A stretch of DNA of 39,434 bases from Vitrella brassicaformis (taxonomy: Eukaryota; Sar; Vitrellaceae). This document shows, piece after piece, positions 20,302-31,600 of this stretch. The notes beneath the pieces were generated by a model. The model had not been told where the DNA came from. It made no database searches and worked only from the letters and a program-made list of their open reading frames with translations. Position numbers and translations under genes: made by a program. The stretch's first letter is position 1, and every line of letters starts with the position of its first letter. The stretch lies in the NCBI GenBank assembly GCA_001179505.1, contig CDMY01000503.1, positions 1-39,434 of the forward strand. Reading direction: 5' to 3'.

Positions 20302-23300
20302 ATGGATGATCCCAAGCCAGATCCGATGCGCTTCTGTCAGGCCATCGACAGCCTTGTGGACCAGATGCAGACTGCAGCCGCCGGCGCTTCATCCCCTGAC
20401 CACAACACCGCATCAGCGCCGCCAACTACCGACACCGCTCCCCTCCCCTCGCAGCACGAAGATCCAGCAGACGACGATACGAAGACGGCTGCAGCTGACG
20501 ATGGGCCAACACACGGAGCAGTCAGCAGCAACGGGCCAACCGAGGCAGCAGCTGCCGCCATGAATGCGAGGAAGGCGTTCAGGCGCTTCACCAGTGGCGT
20601 GGAGCTCGAAGGCCATGCGGCCACCACGTCCTTGGACCACCTGGAGATAAGCAACGGTGCGAGAGATGAGTCGCCCTTTCCCATCCCGCTGCCCAATGAC
20701 GGCGCCAGCAGAGTGACTCTGGATGTCGTCGAGTCGTCAGACGAGGAGTCGGCTGTCAGCAACACTGAGGCAAGGCTGAAAGACGAGTCGGCCAACGCCG
20801 TCCACGGACACGTCAAGTGGGGGGCTTCGGGCACACAGGAGCCCACCGGTCGAGAAACGCCCAACTCTGACTCGTTCAGCCGTCTGAACGAGAAGTCTGG
20901 TGCCCGTTTCCTGCCGATGGGTGGGCAGATCGGTGCTGACGATGAAGAGCGGAAGGACCGTCTGCCGCGGGGTGTGATACTGCCCGACCACCGGCTGCTG
21001 TGGGACCTGCTCATGATACTGCTCATATACTGGCAGACACTGTACATTCCTTATGGTCAGTGGGAGGCGAAGGGACTGGGAGAGATGGAATGTTCATTGT
21101 CACTCTTGTGTGTGTGTGTGTGTGTGTGTTGTGTGTGCAGACATAGCCTTTAGTTCTCCGTCGGATGACGTACGCATTAATTCGTGGGACATCGTGGAGT
21201 ACTGCCTCGACTTCCTATGGCTCATCGACATATTCCTCAACTTCCTCACCGGTACCTCCGCATGGCACACCTCCATTCATCCATCCAATCTCTCATGTGT
21301 GAATGCCATTCAGCGTACTACAATGACGAGCAGGTTCTGATAGTCAACAGGCAGCGAATAGCAATACACTACCTGCACACATGGTTTCCCATCGGTACGG
21401 AGAGCCACACAGCCACACACGAGCTGACAGAATCCTCTTCGCACATGTTCTTATCGGTGCTCAGATTTCATCGCCATCGTACCGTGGTCGTTGATTATTC
21501 AAGACTCCGACTACTCGTCCTCGCCCAAGCTCATCCGCTTTGTGCGATTCGCTAAGTACCTCAAATTCCTCCGACTGCTGAGGATACTCAAACTACGGTA
21601 ACCAATCCAGAAATGCACGTGTCGGCGTGAATCCATTCATCCACCCGTCCTTCTCTCGCTTGGTCTGGGGATGTGTGTGCGTGGTCAGTCAATTGGTCAA
21701 CCGCGTCCGCGAGCTGGTGGACTTCCGGGTAAGTGCCCATCACTGGCTGACTGAATGTCCCAGCGTCTGTCTGTTGCCATCTCTGTCTGTCTGTCTGTCT
21801 GTAGTTCCTCCCTATCGTCGTTGAGGCGGTGAAGTTGAGCGCCGTGCTTATTGTCGTCAGCCACTGGAATGCATGGTCAGTGAGGGACGAAACACGCCAC
21901 AGCCCACAATCACCGTGTCGTGTCGTTACCCTTGTCAGTTTGTTTTGGTTGGTGGGGACCCTCACGAGCGAGACGGCCATCGGCCAGGACACACCGGTCG
22001 ACACGTGGATCGAATCAAACGAGCTGCAGGGGCTCACCAGCTTCGGAAAGTAAACACACAAACACACACAAACACACACATACCGAGAGGAGGCCCAAAT
22101 GCGCCCATCCGTTTACGCATGGCCGCCTCATCCAGGTACATAGCGACTCTGTATTGGTCGATTACAACGCTCTCGACGGTTGGCTATGGCGACCTGACGC
22201 CATACAACACCATCGAGCGCATATGGGTGGTCATCGTCATGATTGTGGGCGTGGCCGTCTTTGCCTACATGATATCCAACATTGCATCCATGGCCGTCCG
22301 CTTCTCCGAGTACAAGAATGAAATGGCCAAGAAATACGAAGACATCAATGGGTGAGCACAGACAGACACGGGAAGAAAGAAAAGAGGCGAGCCATACAGC
22401 GCCGATGTCTCCCTTCCTCCCTCTCTGTCTGCAGGTTTCTGCGGGACCGCAACATCTCCCCGGAGCTTCGCTCGCGCATCAAGCGCTTCATGGCGTATCG
22501 TCTGGACAACGACTATGTCACCAAGGTCGAGAACCAGATGAACGAGATGCTGAGCGACCCCCTCAAGGGCGAAGTGGCCTACGAGCTGTACAACGAGACA
22601 CTCAGGATATTCCCCCTATTCGAAGACTGCAAGAAAACGGTCTGTGAGAGGGAGGGGAGGGGAGGGAGACGCACTTACAGCAGAACGTGCCCATCTCCTG
22701 TCTGTGTGTCGTCTTTGTGTGCTGTGTGTGTAGGTGATGACGCATTTGTGCCGTAAGGTCAAGAAGCGGCTGCTGGCTCGCGGCGATGTGTTCCTGCACG
22801 AAGGCAAGTGGTGCACGTCGATGTTCTTCCTGGTCAAGGGACGCCTTCACGCCACACGAAAGAAGAAAAACGCAGACGACGGAAGTGAGCGGCAGTAATG
22901 CACCCAGCATATACAGCACCGCATTATGCCATTCGTGTGTGGCATGGGTGGATGGCTGTATTGTATCAGCTTCTGGGGGGCTTCACGAGGACCTGTTGGC
23001 GCCTTGCTACATCGCAGCCCGCAGCCTGTTCATGGACTACGTCATGCACTACTCGTTCCACTGCGCCACCTTCTGCGAGATCGTCGAGATCCAGAAGGAG
23101 GACTTCTACGACATACTGCGGATATTCCCCAAGCTCAGGAAACCATTCGCCGTCATCGCAGAGCAGGTGAGTTGGGGGAGGACACGACGACAAGACAAGA
23201 GAACAAGGAAGGCCAACACACGGACACACGGACATTGCCCTTTGTCAATCCCTAGGTGAAGAATGGGGATTACACGAGCCTTGACCGTCACTGCGACACG

Positions 23301-23967
23301 TGCGGACGCGCCCGTCACCGCACCCAGGACTGCCCCTTCGCCCTGGAGGACCAGCAGGACGACAGCTGCTGCTGCCCCGGCACGCGACGGCGGATCAGGG
23401 ATGCCGTAGTCAACTACTGCAAGAGAGCCCAGGCCAAGATCCGCCAGACCACTTATGAGAGGGACTCATCCATCATCGCCATCAGCGAAGACTACGACAG
23501 GTGAGGAGGAAGAGAGGGATGGGGGGGCCGATGGGGACATGGGACGGCCACCATACATAGATCGTCGCTGATTCTCACGTCTGTCTGTCTGTTATCCTTG
23601 GCTTATCATCAGGATATGGTCGTCGGGTCTGCCATCCGATCGCCAGCAGAGCACCGAAACAGACGCCAACGAGCCTATCACCACCAATGGCAAGGACAAC
23701 AGCACCAGCAAGGCTAACAAGCAGCAGCAGCAGGGGGACGGTTCGTGGGTGTTCCGGAGCCTCACGCGCATCGTCACGCCATCAGGCGGGACCACAGGAC
23801 GAGGCATGTCTGATGACGCCTTCGACTCCAGCTACAGCAGCCGGGCCAGCACAGGGGCCGCCGTCGTCAACAGGCAGCAGACACTGACACTCAAGGAGGG
23901 AGGCGGTGAGGGCAGGGAGGCGGGCAAGCCCGTCTACCCAGACATACCAAGCGAGTTCCTCAACTGA
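20302..23967 (+). CDS. CNG/HCN/EAG-type K+ channel with C-terminal zinc knuckle, 13 exons
   Basis: 889-aa plasma-membrane-type channel. Exons: 20302-21055, 21141-21251, 21314-21394, 21465-21597, 21689-21728, 21805-21875, 21939-22049, 22136-22351, 22435-22639, 22734-22884, 22970-23166, 23256-23500, 23613-23967; all GT-AG, all in phase. A disordered N-terminus of about 230 aa precedes S1 (LLWDLLMILLIYWQTLYI), S2-S3 (CLDFLWLIDIFLNFLT), the Arg/Lys-rich S4 (FVRFAKYLKFLRLLRILK), S5 with SHWNACLFWLVGTL, filter STVGYGDLTPYN (Gly450-Tyr451-Gly452), S6 (VVIVMIVGVAVFAYMISNIA), a C-linker (RIKRFMAYRLDNDYV) and a cyclic-nucleotide-binding fold (GDVFLHEGKWCTSMFFLVKG). The phosphate-binding cassette lacks the usual G-E and R-T/S-A residues (FMDYVMHYSFHCATF), so ligand binding is doubtful, as in EAG channels. 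Exon 12 adds C703-x2-C706-x4-H711-x4-C716, an exact CCHC zinc-knuckle spacing. Confidence 0.9.
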
Positions 23968-25630
23968 TTTGAGATGGCAGGAAGGCAGGCCGGCAGGTTG
24001 GAGGGATAAGCGTGGGGCTGCGGACGCAGGTTTTGTTCTCGTCTTGTCTTACTGTGTGTTTGCGTCGTGTCTTCTGTTCGTGTCGGTGAGTGCATCGAGA
24101 TGCCGGGCGCCACCGCGCACCGCCATTGCGGACAGTGGTGGTGTGCCGTCGTTCTGGGTGTCTTGATGGCTGTCCCGGCATAGCAGAATGACCGACCGAC
24201 TGACCGACCGACTGACCGATAGAGGGATGGGATGTGATCGGGCGTGGGGTTCGGGTGCGTTGTGTTGGTGTCATTGCCCAGTACGGTAGAGGGGTGCGGT
24301 GCATTCATTCATAACTGCAATGGTGACGGGCACTTTTTATTGCCTCAGTCAGCAGGTCACTGAGCACACATGGATGGATGCGGGCCGTTTTGGTCCGCCA
24401 GTCTGGCTGGGCCTTCCTACATCCCTGCCTGCACGAGTGCCCTCACCCGTTTTGACGTACCCACTCCGACAGGCAGGCAGGCAGGCAGGCAGACATTCCT
24501 GTCAAGAGATGCGGCAGCTGGTGTGTGTCTTTTATCATCGAAGGGGTATTATCTATCGCATCGAAGGGTCCTTTTTATCTAGCCGGGAGCAGTCGCATCC
24601 GTCCACTTCTGTGTGTATGTCTTTATCGCTTCATCATGCATGTGCCTATACATGGGGTGGGGGGGCGGGAGGGGCAAGGAAGAGAATTGACGTGCGTGAT
24701 CATTTTTTCGTGCGTCAGTCAGCAGCCGTCGGGTGTCTGTCTTGTCTGCCTGTCATTCGTCTGTCAGTGCCGAGAGCCATCCATGCTTCTGGCAACTTTA
24801 AGGCTCCACACGCACATGGCCGGCCGGGTGTTTTTATCTGTGCCTTGCAGCCTACCTTCCTACTCTGTGTACATGTGTGACGTTCGTGTGCTCGAGGTCG
24901 CTGATCACTGATGGATGCATGTGTGTGTGTGTGCATTTGGTCGTCGATCTGCCTGGTGACGGGCGTGGCGTTGCGGTGCGTGTGTAGCGGCCGGCGAGTG
25001 TTGGTGTCCTGTCTGACTGGGCAGAGTCATTGTACGCGGCTTACACTTTCTCCTTACTGGGGGTGGGTACTGCTACGGGGGGAGCAAGGGACAGCCGAAG
25101 CTGAACTCTCTCAGTGTCTGTGAGATCCATCCGTAGCTTACATCACCACCGACGGACTCCGTGTTTCTCTGCATCATCATGCCGAGAGACACCAAGTTGG
25201 TTGGGGGGAGGGAAAGCTGCAGATGGATGCCACAGGGCACGACAGCTGCTCGTGCATGGACCATGAGAGAGACTTGCTTGCAACAGATGTGACAGCGTAT
25301 ATGAGGAGGATGGCTTATACCAGTCATCGGCTGTGGTGATGTCGACTACGTCTCAGGAACGCTGTAGTCTCAGGAACGCTGACTCGTCGTTTCTGAGACC
25401 TGGTCAACATTACCACAGCACATGAATGGCCGGGGCCATCTGCAATGACCGCTTTATATGGACCCTTGACACGTGCATTAACACCCGAGCAACCACACAG
25501 ACCTTTGTATCACCAACACACACGCGTTTTCAGCAGAGTGTCTCGACATCCACAAATAAGCGTCAGGGGCTTACAACACGTCGCATCTACGCATACATAG
25601 CGTCTTCAACTCTACAAACATCACGCCTCC
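23968..25630. other. 1.66-kb region without a supported gene
   Basis: This is a convergent intergenic region between the K+ channel and the LITAF/wolframin gene. It holds tandem GACC/GACT repeats at about 24190-24220, GGCA repeats at about 24471-24490, poly-G (24657-24665) and a small repeat cluster at 25349-25399. Several long open frames cross it but have no splice-consistent partners, and their residue make-up looks non-coding. Confidence 0.5.
25349..25399. repeat. Short direct plus inverted repeat (TCTCAGGAACGCTG)
   Basis: The 14-mer TCTCAGGAACGCTG occurs twice in tandem (about 25351-25364 and 25368-25381). It is followed by CGTTTCTGAGAC (25387-25398), an inverted copy of its 5' half with one mismatch. 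The array could form a hairpin or be a protein-binding site; it lies outside any gene model. Confidence 0.6.
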
Positions 25631-27776
25631 TTAAGACACCTCACCCACTGCTTTGCTCCCTTCCTTCGCCCCACCAGCAGCAACATCGCCGCCCTCCCCA
25701 CCAGTGGCAGCAGCACCAGCAGCCCCAGCCACAGGTGGGGGCTCACCAGCAGCCCGGGCCGCCGGCGGGGGCTCCTCCTTCTTCACCTCTCCTACTTGCG
25801 CAGCACCCACAACCTCGTCAGCGGCCGTGTCAGGCGCGCTATTGATTGGCTGCTCGGGCGCCTTCGCCACCTTTCCCTCCTCGGCCGCTGCTTTGTCAGG
25901 CTGGTTGCCGGGCTCCTCCTCTGGTTCACCCCCGCCCTCCTCGTGGGGATGTTGCGCCTCCTCGTTGTTGCCCTCCTCCGGCTGCTCGTCCGCATCCTCA
26001 TTCCGCACCTCGTGTAGGATCTCGACGCCCTCAGGCGCATCACCATCACCGCCGCCGATGTGCACCGACAGCCCGGGGGCGATTGGAATGGCGCCGTCGC
26101 GTCCCGCATGCAGGACGGCTGCCCCTCTGCTGCCTGGGACGCCCAGCAGTGAGATGACGAAGCCAGCGTCGTCTGCCTCCTTGGCGCGGATGTCCTCGGC
26201 CTTGGCCAGCACCGTGATGTTCCACAGCGAGCCGACATGAGGCTGACCCCTGAAGCAACCAAACAGGAAGGAATGATGATTTGTTGTTATGTACTGCTAC
26301 CATGTGGTTCTCCCGCATACCTTCTGCCGAAGGCCATGAGAGTGGCCTCGAAAGCGATCAAGTCACCTGCACGCAGAGGAAGAGAAAGACAACAGCTCAT
26401 CGTAAGCAATCTATTCTTCAACTCTCTGCTGCTCACTGACCCACCGAGCGTCAGGTCCGACACCTGTCGATTCAGGTCACTGGAGAACATCAGACCTGAC
26501 ACACCCATCCCAACAGCCAGTGAGGGGCGAGGGCGTTGTGGTTGTTGCTCTGTGTGCGTGTATGGGCGCCCAAGGGCGCATGTGCGGATGCCTACCAAGG
26601 TCAGGGACGTGGTGCAGGGCCGGGAACTGGGGCGGATTCATCTCGACGTAGAGGATGTTCTTCGTCCACAAACCTGACACAAACAAACAAACGACACTCA
26701 ATATGCATGCTGCTTTGTTGCGCCCTTCGGTGTGACCTTCTCTGATCTTCGCGACGCTTCCCTCCCATGTGACTGTCCGGCCCTTGAAAAGATCGTTGAA
26801 GGCCGTAGTGGCGTGGATCGGGTTGCCCAGGTAGCTACGATAACTACACACACGAGAAACGGCACATACACGCATTTATAATATCTGCACGGATCAGGTC
26901 GTAGTTTGGCCATTCTCACCCGCAGTGGCTGATAAAGTCGTGCCACGTCCTTTCCGTCGGAGGACCTGCACACAATGGGCCAACGCACCATACGCCATTC
27001 AACCATCCGTATGTGGGTCTTTGCTTGTGCGTCTGCGGACCTCTCTCGATCTCTTCTCTCATCAAGAAGAAGCCGGTCCACCTCAGCAAGGCAAACACGA
27101 ATATCAGGCCCAGGATAATGCCCAGCGTCGCCACGTATCGCCTCGCCAACACCACTGCACAGCCGCCACATCGAAAAGTCATCACCTGACACACGCACAC
27201 ACAGGGACAGAGCGCGGTCACGTGTGTGTCGCCTGTGGGTGTGCCGATGATGCCCACCTCTTTCTTGAATGAGGGGAACTGGATGCGCTGTTTTCGGGCT
27301 ATTGTGTTGATGCACCGAGGGCAAAAATGAACGGAGTCCTGACAGACAAACGACACAGACCATTCGTCCCTCATCGGTGCTTGCGTGTGTCCTCCTGGTT
27401 GTGTGTTGGTTGCCTGGAATATGGGCCAGAGGAAGGGTATGACGCAGAAGGCCGGCCATCCCACCACAATGACAATCACAAACGACATCAGAAAGGTCAC
27501 CCAACTGTTCTGCAGCTCAACATGGGTCACCACATGCTGACCATACGAACAAACACCGAAGCGCATCAGTACGGAGCGCGGTGGCTGCACGAGGCGCCTG
27601 TGTGTGCGTCTACCTGAGTGCAGTAGGGGCACCAGCACTTGACAGGCTGATCACCGAACTCGACGCTCTGATTCGGATCCTCAGGAGCTGATCACCCGAT
27701 GACGACAACAGATGGCAGTAGACAATGGCAGCGATGGCCATACCTTCCGGTTTTCACGTGCATGTGCTTGCGTCAT
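25631..27776 (-). CDS. LITAF-domain plus wolframin-like protein, 11 exons
   Basis: 464 aa. Exons in transcript order: 27776-27744, 27679-27614, 27536-27414, 27338-27258, 27185-27041, 26965-26920, 26843-26737, 26673-26596, 26495-26445, 26366-26321, 26249-25631; all in phase. The intron after exon 3 uses a GC donor (TTCCAG|GCAACC). The N-terminal 100 aa match a LITAF domain: KCWCPYC, a hydrophobic membrane-anchoring segment (WVTFLMSFVIVIVVGWPAF), then HFCPRC, the split CxxC...CPxC zinc site of this family (monotopic proteins of endosomal and lysosomal membranes). A further FRCGGC pair and a second hydrophobic segment (GIILGLIFVFALLRW) follow. Next, TWHDFISHCGYRS and GRTVTWEGSVAKIRE resemble the region before and inside the OB fold of wolframin (an ER protein), continuing to LIAFEATLMAFGRR. 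The last 190 aa are acidic, Pro/Ala/Glu-rich and disordered. The short first exon and its ATG are the least certain parts; the wolframin match is by eye. Confidence 0.75.
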
Positions 27777-28109
27777 GCCGCCTAGAGCGTACCTGGATCA
27801 ACACTGAACGCGAATGGTCCTCGAGACCACGTGGTACCACGAGCGCGAGGCTCAGCGTCCAAATCCATTGTGCGCCAAGCCAGTCAACCCTGAAACACTT
27901 GGATAATCCCACTCCGGAAAGATCTAAGCGCGTGTCAAAAGCGCGTCGAGAAATCGCGTCGAGAAGCACCTACGCGAGCTCAAATCCGTCTCTCTTCAGT
28001 TTTTATTTTCCATCTCGTACAAGCTTCCAGCTGCTCCAGCGACGCCACAGCTCTTCCTTCTGTGCATCGGGTCGCCGTTTTTAGCCCACGGCCTCTCTCC
28101 CCATCAGAC
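27777..28109. promoter_or_regulatory. Divergent promoter region
   Basis: 333 bp lie between the LITAF/wolframin gene start (minus) and the first ATG of the small plus-strand model at 28110. No gene is seen. Confidence 0.35.
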
Positions 28110-28587
28110 ATGTCGGCCTGTGCGAGGGCCTGTGCCAAGCCACCCGCTGCCGACTGTCGTCGTTCCCCTGGAAATCCTCTTCGAGAATTGCGTCCTCCTT
28201 CAACTTGTGCACGTGCAACCTTCACAAAAAGGTACAGTGAGCATTCTCGTCTGTCCATCCACACGCGAGCAATTTCTTCTTCATTGTTCTTTGTCCGCCA
28301 ATTTCACTTTGTCCAGTTCATCCGTCACTGTCCAGCACTGTCTTCGAGGTTTGAGTCCTACAGGAGTCAGGGGAATCTGCCTCAACAGTTACAGCTGCAA
28401 CTGCACGAGACGAAAGCCCTCGCAAAGGAGAAGTACACACGGTAAGCCGTCTCGTCTGCCCATCCACACATTGTCAAGCCTCACACACGAGCGATTTGCA
28501 CCATCTGCTTCCTGCTTGAGTCTGCCTGCCGTCACAGTGTTGGAGCGAAGCGGCAATGACCTGCAAATTCTGTCGAACCGGATCTAA
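28110..28587 (+). CDS. Possible small coiled-coil protein or 5' exons of the array gene
   Basis: Exons 28110-28231 and 28364-28441 join in phase (GT-AG) and give a Cys/Arg/Pro-rich start followed by a Gln/Leu amphipathic stretch (LPQQLQLQLHETKALAKEK). The ending is unclear. Reading on gives a stop within the donor (28443-28445), or a third exon with a weak TTGAG acceptor near 28519 that stops at 28585-28587. It may instead be the 5' end of the modular gene downstream, but the phase does not connect to the first module at 28639. Confidence 0.3.
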
Positions 28588-28638
28588 AGACGTCATACAT
28601 CTGCATATCATACATTTGTATCATGCGTGTGTGTGCAG

Positions 28639-31600
28639 CCATTGAATCGATGGATTTCTTTGAAGGGAAGGTGGCTGGTGAGGGCCGAGTCCGAGAGACA
28701 AGAGCTCTTGATAACGGTGAGCACTGCTCACTCGCTGGGCGCCAACAGCCATACAAGAATGCAGACAGACCTTTGTGTGCGCATCATGACACCCCTTTGT
28801 GTCACGTCATTCCCTCTAAGCGTTCACGGCAGCCAACCAACCACATCACCACGACGACCAGCAGCAGCAGCAGAAGGTACGAATAAATGATTCCACACAT
28901 CTCACCACACAGCCATCCGTTCGTATCGTCTCCTTATGACTTTCTGTCTGTCTGTCTGTCTGTCTCTCTGTCTCTCTGTGTGTGTATTCAGGCGACTGAC
29001 TGGCCGTGGGCTGGTCTGTTGGTGCACGCATTTTTGGGGTATGTCTCATTTGGATCGAATCATGATAGACTGTTCCCACCGACATGCCGCCCGATCCCGA
29101 CGGAAGATCCTTTGCCGGCTGGAGACGCTCGTGATTGCGGTAAGGAGGTCGGAGGGCGGGTGGGCGGGAGAGGAGGAGGGAGCGAAACCTAGTGCCTTGC
29201 GCTGGCGTTGTGCTTTCAGAAAGAGTTCAGGTCTGTAAGGAAAGAGCCGATGCTGCGGAAATATTCATCACCAGTGTCGGCTCACGGGCGGTGGTGGGAG
29301 AGGCTTTATCAAACGCAAACTGTCAGCGCCAAGGTAAATGTCAGCGGTCATCAGACACCCAGTAGACACGAGCCGGAGACACCAAGGAGACCCAGCCGGA
29401 AGACAAGCTCAAGAAGCCCATCGACCGTGACCGCAGAAGGAGAGGCGAGAAGCCCCTCCTGACCGACGACTTCAGGCGTCTCGTCGAGCCAATGAAGACA
29501 CCATTTGGGCCATCTGTTTGCTGTGTGCAGTGATGCTGAGTACCTGAATCTGGTCAAGTTCAAGAATATGACTGACGACCCCTACTTGGCCACGGCGAAC
29601 TCGAGGGCTGTTTCTTGCTGCTTATCATTGGTCTTGTCGGGCCCGTATCGAGGCGACCGAGGTACGCCTCATTCGGATCGAATTATGACAAACACATTAA
29701 GCTGACATTATGTGTTCAGAAGGAGTTCAACGACACGAAGAAACAGCCAATGCTCCGACGGCATTCTGCCCCACAGGTATGCACACGGTCACGTTATTTT
29801 CCCCCCTTGTCATGCCATCCCCTCGTCTTCTTGCCATTTCTAGGCCATCCTATCCAAGCGGTTAGTTGATCGGGCTCTGACTCTCTGTCGCATACACACT
29901 GTGTCTCTACGTGTTATGTGTGTCTCAGTTGGTGCTGACGGCACTGTCGAAATATCGCCGGCAGCCCGTTACTGCATCAAAGAAGCCGATATTATCGTGG
30001 CCCTCTACAAGGGCATCACTAAACTCCTCAAGGCCAAGGAAGACAAACTCGCCAAGAAGGCCACCATCGACGGCAGCATCGAGACGGGCACGCCACTCCT
30101 GGCCCAGCATACCTCTCGTCGGCGAAGTGGTGAGCTTCTTCCAGATTGAGAGGGTGGAGGGGGGAGGGGATAGGGCGGTCCACCTAGAGAGCAAGAAAAG
30201 GGCCACCCACAGTGCTGTCCCTTCATCTGCAAAGCCGTGGTGGGACGAACTATATCACACACAAACTGAGAGCAGCAAGGTAAAAGTCAGCGTCCATCGA
30301 TTGAAGATTCAGTCTTTGTTATTGATCTTGTCAGGCGCGTGTAGAGGAAACCAAGGCACGTCTCATTTGGAACAAGCCATGAGAAAAACATCACTTCTTG
30401 CGGTGGCCTTGTTTCTTCAGAAACAGTTCAAAGACGTGAAGAAAGCCCCGATGCTACGCCGACACTCCGCCTTGGACGTATGCACACTATCACATTGCTT
30501 TCCCTCACTGTCATACCACTCCCTCATCTTCTTTCCACTTTCAGGCCCTCCTCTCCAAGCGCATTGTCGAGCGGGCGTCAGAAAAGCGCCGCCATTCAGC
30601 GCCAGCAGTAAGCATTGGCACACGTTTTGTCGAGTATGGTCCCTCATGTGATATACTCGCTTCCAGGCCGTTGACCCCGACCACCACCAGGAGCAGCAGC
30701 AACAGCAGGAGCCCTTCCAGGCCGTTGACCCCGACCACCACCAGGAGCAGCAGCAGGAGCAGCAGCAGCAGGAGCAGCAGGAGCAGAACCGCAGGCAGCA
30801 GAAGGTACGGATAAATGACTCTACACATCTCACCACGCAGCCACGCTTTCGTACTGTCTCGTCGTGACTTTGTATCTGTCTGTCTGTCTGTCTGTGTCTG
30901 TCTGTGCGTATGTATTCAGCGCACGGGCAGTCCCTGGGTGGACGCCCTGCTGCTGGTGGGTTTCGTTTTCTCGCCCCAGTCGATTACATGTAAGGCCCCC
31001 CAGAGGTCGATAAAGGAGCTCAACAAGGCCAGCAGAGGTATGCACACTGTCATTTTCCCTGCTGTCGTTGAGGCTCCACTGTTGTTCAGGCAAGCGCCGC
31101 CACTTGTTGTTCAGGCTGGTGCTGTGGAGCGGCCACATGTGGCCGGCCCTCAAGGGGACTGCTTCAAGCCTTTCTTCAGCCGATCGCTACCTGCATTTTA
31201 TATCGTCGGCAGTGCATCTACTCCCATACGTTTGCCTTCTTCTCTTACTCCTGGAGCAGCTCACGTCCACACAGAAACAGCCCATGCTCCGCCGACACTC
31301 TGCTCCAAATGTATGCACACTATAACATTACTTTCCCCGATCTTCTTTCCACTTGCAGGCCATCTTGTCAAGGACGCTGGTCCAGCATGAGGTCGCAAAA
31401 CGCCGCCAGTCGGCCCCAGTGGTGAGCGTTGAGATACGTTCATAATCGAGAATGGTCCATGATATGATTTACTCCAGTTCCAGAGCAGACCAGTATAACC
31501 ACCAGCAGCAAGAGCAGCAAAAGCAGCAGACGGTATGAAAGAATGAAAGAAAAGGCGAGAATGACTGTATGTGTGGGAGGGGCTGTTGTGCATGTGCCCT

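Larger units (their letters stand above)
17882..20800. repeat. Segmental duplication, unit 2
   Basis: Partner of 14346-17352. It keeps the complete K+ channel gene downstream, so it contains the parental-type right end. Confidence 0.85.

Noticed and set aside
20337-21047. 236-codon minus-strand frame opposite the K+ channel first exon
   Set aside because: Antisense shadow of a high-GC coding exon; the sense strand continues into a complete channel.
24299-24911. Open frames of up to 193 codons in the intergenic stretch
   Set aside because: Composition follows simple repeats (RQAGRQAGR), no family match, no splice partners.
25653-26240. 195-codon plus-strand frame rich in Ala/Ser/Pro
   Set aside because: Antisense shadow of the Pro/Ala/Glu-rich last exon of the LITAF/wolframin gene, whose phase is fixed by ten upstream exons.
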